Part shown: positions 6,609-7,460 of the stretch, piece by piece
Layout of the letters: each line of letters opens with the position of its first letter
Numbering within the stretch: the stretch's first letter is position 1
Origin: Myxococcales bacterium
GTDB lineage: Bacteria; Myxococcota_A; Polyangia; Polyangiales; Houyiibacteriaceae
Reading direction: 5' to 3'
NCBI GenBank assembly: GCA_030622585.1
Contig: JAUXFZ010000114.1
Span: 1-7,460 of the forward strand
DNA length: 7,460 bases
The notes under the pieces: model-generated
What the model saw: the letters and a program-made list of their open reading frames with translations, nothing else
Database searches by the model: none
What the model was told of the DNA's origin: nothing
Program-made: the position numbers and the translations under genes

Positions 6609-7460
6609 CTGACGCTCTCCTACGACATTGCCGCGATTATCGTCGGTTTCATCGCTGTGGTCTGGGGGGCGGATCGCTTCGTGTACGGATCGGCCGGGCT
6701 CGCGAGCAACCTGGGGGTTAGCCGCCTCGTCATCGGGTTGACGATCGTGGCCTTCGGCACGTCGGCGCCCGAGATGTTGGTTTCCGGCATGGCAGCCGCA
6801 GCCGGCAGCCGCGAGATGGGCATCGGGAATGCCATCGGCTCGAACATTACCAATGTGACACTGGTTCTCGGCGCGGCCGCTCTCGTACGTCCACTCCGTG
6901 TTCACTCTCGCTTGATCATGCGAGAGATTCCCGTGCTCTTCCTGTGCATGGGGGTCGCGTGGTTCTTCCTGTCGGACGGAGAGCTCACCCGGACGGAAGG
7001 TTTCATCCTGCTGTCCGGAATGTTCGTGCTGATCGCATGGATCGGCCTGCAGGGCCGTAAGCAGCAGGCCGAGGAGCCGGACGCGCTTCTTGCAGAGTTC
7101 GCAGAGGACGACATTCCCGACGCACTGCCCACCGCCAAGGCCGTGGCTACCTTTTCGGTCGGCCTGGTCTTTCTGCTGCTGGGTTCGCGGCTGCTGGTGT
7201 GGGGCGCGGTGGGGATCGCACGCGACCTCGGGGTCACCGAGCTGGTCGTAGGGCTCACGCTGGTGGCACTCGGGACGAGCCTTCCCGAGCTCGCCGCCTC
7301 CGTCGCCGCTGCGCGCCGTGGCGAGGATGACATCGCGGTCGGCAACGTCATCGGCTCCAACATGTTCAACTTGTTGGGCGTGCTCGCGCTCCCCGGAATC
7401 ATTGCCCCGGGAGCGGTGAATAGCGTCGTCATCACTCGTGACTTTCCGATCATGGCGGGC
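6609..7460 (+). CDS. Calcium/sodium antiporter, CaxA/YrbG family (partial, runs off right edge)
   Basis: The 284 residues in the window are an inner-membrane cation/Ca2+ exchanger, expected to extrude Ca2+ in exchange for Na+. Both alpha repeats are present: alpha-1 GLTIVAFGTSAPE (43-55) with GNAIGSNITN (73-82), and alpha-2 GLTLVALGTSLPE (215-227) with GNVIGSNMFN (245-254). Glu55 and Glu227 match the ion-binding glutamates of the Methanocaldococcus jannaschii exchanger NCX_Mj (Glu54, Glu213). Hydrophobic segments lie near 7-27, 38-60, 72-93, 106-122, 129-147, 178-203, 211-233 and 244-266. An acidic hydrophilic loop (148-176) joins the two halves. Compared with E. coli YrbG (about 325 aa), only some 40 C-terminal residues are missing. 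The frame is open from the TAG at 6522-6524 but has no ATG, GTG or TTG before the first helix. CTG at 6609 has good Shine-Dalgarno spacing and gives an N-terminus one residue longer than NCX_Mj. The gene is divergent from the SDR operon. Confidence 0.95.
   Translation, partial: MTLSYDIAAIIVGFIAVVWGADRFVYGSAGLASNLGVSRLVIGLTIVAFGTSAPEMLVSGMAAAAGSREMGIGNAIGSNITNVTLVLGAAALVRPLRVHSRLIMREIPVLFLCMGVAWFFLSDGELTRTEGFILLSGMFVLIAWIGLQGRKQQAEEPDALLAEFAEDDIPDALPTAKAVATFSVGLVFLLLGSRLLVWGAVGIARDLGVTELVVGLTLVALGTSLPELAASVAAARRGEDDIAVGNVIGSNMFNLLGVLALPGIIAPGAVNSVVITRDFPIMAG

Noticed and set aside
6471..7453. Minus-strand open frames (144 and 183 residues) opposite the antiporter
   Set aside because: The plus strand carries both conserved alpha repeats and hydrophobic helices. 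The opposite frames are low-complexity Ser/Pro/Arg/Thr shadows.

Overview
The window is GC-rich bacterial DNA, densely coding, with strong third-position G/C bias. The long alanine- and glutamate-rich TPR proteins, arranged as a tandem pair, resemble those often seen in Myxococcota (former Deltaproteobacteria: Polyangia and relatives). That assignment is an inference from protein style; there is no rRNA or other marker gene here.

Layout. Positions 1-6478 read leftward as one probable operon. Its first gene (6478-5717) is a complete 253-residue classical short-chain dehydrogenase/reductase (SDR) with a strong Shine-Dalgarno sequence. After a 13-base gap comes a 1501-residue tetratricopeptide-repeat (TPR) protein (5703-1198). 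It has a proline-rich N-terminal tail built on an 18-bp minisatellite and an unrecognised C-terminal domain of about 200 residues. Its stop codon overlaps by 8 bases the start of a second TPR protein (1205 to the left edge, at least 401 residues, incomplete), so the two TPR proteins are very likely co-translated. On the other side of a 130-base divergent intergenic region, a rightward gene (6609 to the right edge, 284 residues seen) encodes a CaxA/YrbG-type calcium/sodium antiporter. It lacks only its last helices.

How the genes fit together. The SDR is a soluble NADP(H)-type oxidoreductase of unknown substrate. The TPR proteins look like large soluble scaffolds with no signal peptide or membrane segment; their partners cannot be read from sequence. 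The antiporter is transcribed divergently and need not be functionally linked.

What deserves attention: the antiporter has no ATG, GTG or TTG start in its open frame, and a CTG with good Shine-Dalgarno spacing matches the family N-terminus; the tandem TPR pair ends its first member in an unrecognised domain; and the hexapeptide minisatellite looks expandable. No mobile element, CRISPR array, tRNA, rRNA or convincing terminator was found, and nothing in the window is a clearly new defence or biosynthetic system.
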